This document shows, piece after piece, positions 63,138-64,000 of a stretch of 64,000 nucleotides of DNA. The position numbers were made by a program, and so were the translations under genes. Origin of the DNA: Verrucomicrobiota bacterium (GTDB lineage: Bacteria; Verrucomicrobiota; Kiritimatiellia; CAIQIC01; JAGNIJ01); assembly GCA_022710725.1 (NCBI GenBank), contig JAKLGK010000004.1, forward strand, positions 1 to 64,000, in the 5' to 3' direction. The stretch's first letter is position 1; each line of letters begins with the position of its first letter. The notes below the pieces were generated by a model. It made no database searches and was not told the origin of the DNA. It was given only the letters and a program-made list of their open reading frames with translations.

Positions 63138-64000
63138 GACTCGAGGTTCGGCTTTCGGAGATGCCACTCCGTGGATTGCTCGTACGCGTACCCGACGCGG
63201 AGGATGTTCTCTTCCTTGAACGCCGGGCCCAGGATCTGGAGGCCGACGGGCAGGCCGGCGCCCGCGAATCCGCACGGGACGGACAACCCGCAGATGCCGG
63301 CCAGGTTCGCGGTGACGGTAAAGATGTCGCCCAGGTACATCTGGAGCGGGTCGTCCGCCTTCTCCCCGATCCGGTAGGCCGGCGTCGGGACGACGGGCGT
63401 CAGGATGGCGTCGCACCCCGCGAAGGCCTTCTCGAAATCGCCGCGGATCAGCGTTCGGACTTTCTGCGCGCGCAGGTAATACGCGTCGTAGTAGCCGCTG
63501 CTCAACACGTACGTGCCGAGGATGATCCGCCGCTTCACCTCGCGCCCGAATCCCGCGGCGCGGGTCTTGCCGTACATGTCGATCGGGTCCTCGCCCTCGA
63601 CCCGGGCGCCGTAGCGCACGCCGTCGAACCGCGCGAGGTTGGCCGACGCCTCGGCCGTGGCGACGACATAGTATGTCGCAATGGCGTACGGCGTATGCGG
63701 CAGGCTGATCTCGACGAACTCCGCGCCCAGCGCCCGGCATTGCTCCACGGCGGCCCGCACGGCGCGCTCGACCTCGGGATCCGTCCCGGCAATGAAGTAC
63801 TCGCGGGGCAGGCCGAGCTTCATGCCGTTGAGATCGTTCCGGAGCGACGCGGAGTAGTCAGGCACGGGGATCTCGACGCTGCTGGAATCCCGCGGGTCGC
63901 GCCCCGCCATCGCCTGGAGGAGCATCGCGGCGTCCCGGACGTCCCTGGTCATCGGGCCGATCTGGTCCAATGACGAGGCGTAGGCCGTCAGCCCGAAGCG
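63134..64000 (-). CDS. gatA: Amidotransferase subunit A, C-terminal part (runs off the window)
   Basis: The last 288 or so codons of the GatA amidase subunit; the start lies beyond 64000. The segment [16 protein letters not shown] is just after the catalytic serine region, and [26 protein letters not shown] and [13 protein letters not shown] are conserved blocks. It releases ammonia from glutamine for the GatB reaction. It is coupled to gatB by a 4-bp overlap. Confidence 0.95.
   Translation of the reverse strand, partial: RFGLTAYASSLDQIGPMTRDVRDAAMLLQAMAGRDPRDSSSVEIPVPDYSASLRNDLNGMKLGLPREYFIAGTDPEVERAVRAAVEQCRALGAEFVEISLPHTPYAIATYYVVATAEASANLARFDGVRYGARVEGEDPIDMYGKTRAAGFGREVKRRIILGTYVLSSGYYDAYYLRAQKVRTLIRGDFEKAFAGCDAILTPVVPTPAYRIGEKADDPLQMYLGDIFTVTANLAGICGLSVPCGFAGAGLPVGLQILGPAFKEENILRVGYAYEQSTEWHLRKPNLES

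Overview
The window is about 65% GC and densely packed, with a diderm (Gram-negative) gene set: LPS heptose synthesis (hldD, rfaE2), an LpxL-type acyltransferase, two TolC/RND efflux systems, an Mla-like lipid-transport operon and type IV pilus ATPases. The giant secreted amylase carries DTDGDG (thrombospondin type 3) repeats followed by a C-terminal beta domain, an architecture I associate with the PVC superphylum (Kiritimatiellota, Verrucomicrobiota, Lentisphaerota). That placement is an inference; no rRNA gene is present to test it.

Layout. 122-5876 (minus): tRNA-Pro(CGG) and a tightly overlapping membrane-lipid operon (lipA, GT28 glycolipid glycosyltransferase, LpxL-like acyltransferase, GT2, COG2426 membrane protein, ferritin-like protein) with a rhomboid protease upstream. 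5952-12337: bioD, a hybrid histidine kinase, hldD and rfaE2 with a four-helix-bundle gene wedged between them, and icd. 12394-25643 (plus): one long operon of marR, tolC, adaptor, RND pump, a PG0541-type small protein, a second tolC, adaptor and RND pump, an 83-aa unknown and an rlmL-type methyltransferase. 26016-27004: a META lipoprotein and a secreted starch-binding-like protein converge on a strong terminator. An AT-rich gap follows, then an ABC exporter and a MATE exporter. 30721-32355: tRNA-Pro(GGG), cysE, and an SMR-like protein.

32366-41744 (minus) looks like one envelope operon: MlaE permease, a degenerate MlaF-like ATPase, MlaD, a TPR lipoprotein, an SH3 protein, an M48 protease, a CHASE2 adenylate cyclase, a metallo-beta-lactamase-fold hydrolase and an MscS channel with a cAMP-binding domain. 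The last three could make, degrade and sense a cyclic nucleotide. 41823-46554 holds a zinc-ribbon protein, an ABC-2 exporter and small genes. 46555-46912 is a non-coding segment with two identical perfect palindromes. 46913-53343 (minus) is a pilus/type II secretion motor operon (two PilB-type ATPases, PilT, PilC, an atypical pseudopilin). 53446-61062 encodes a 2538-aa starch hydrolase combining GH13 and GH57-like regions. 61284-64000 holds a DCC-family protein, gatB and a truncated gatA.

The most distinctive signals are the cyclase/hydrolase/cAMP-channel cassette inside a lipid-transport operon; a matching CG-centred operator at the giant amylase and at the starch-binding-like secreted protein 34 kb away; the Walker-A-less MlaF-like subunit; and the paired palindromes at 46.7 kb.
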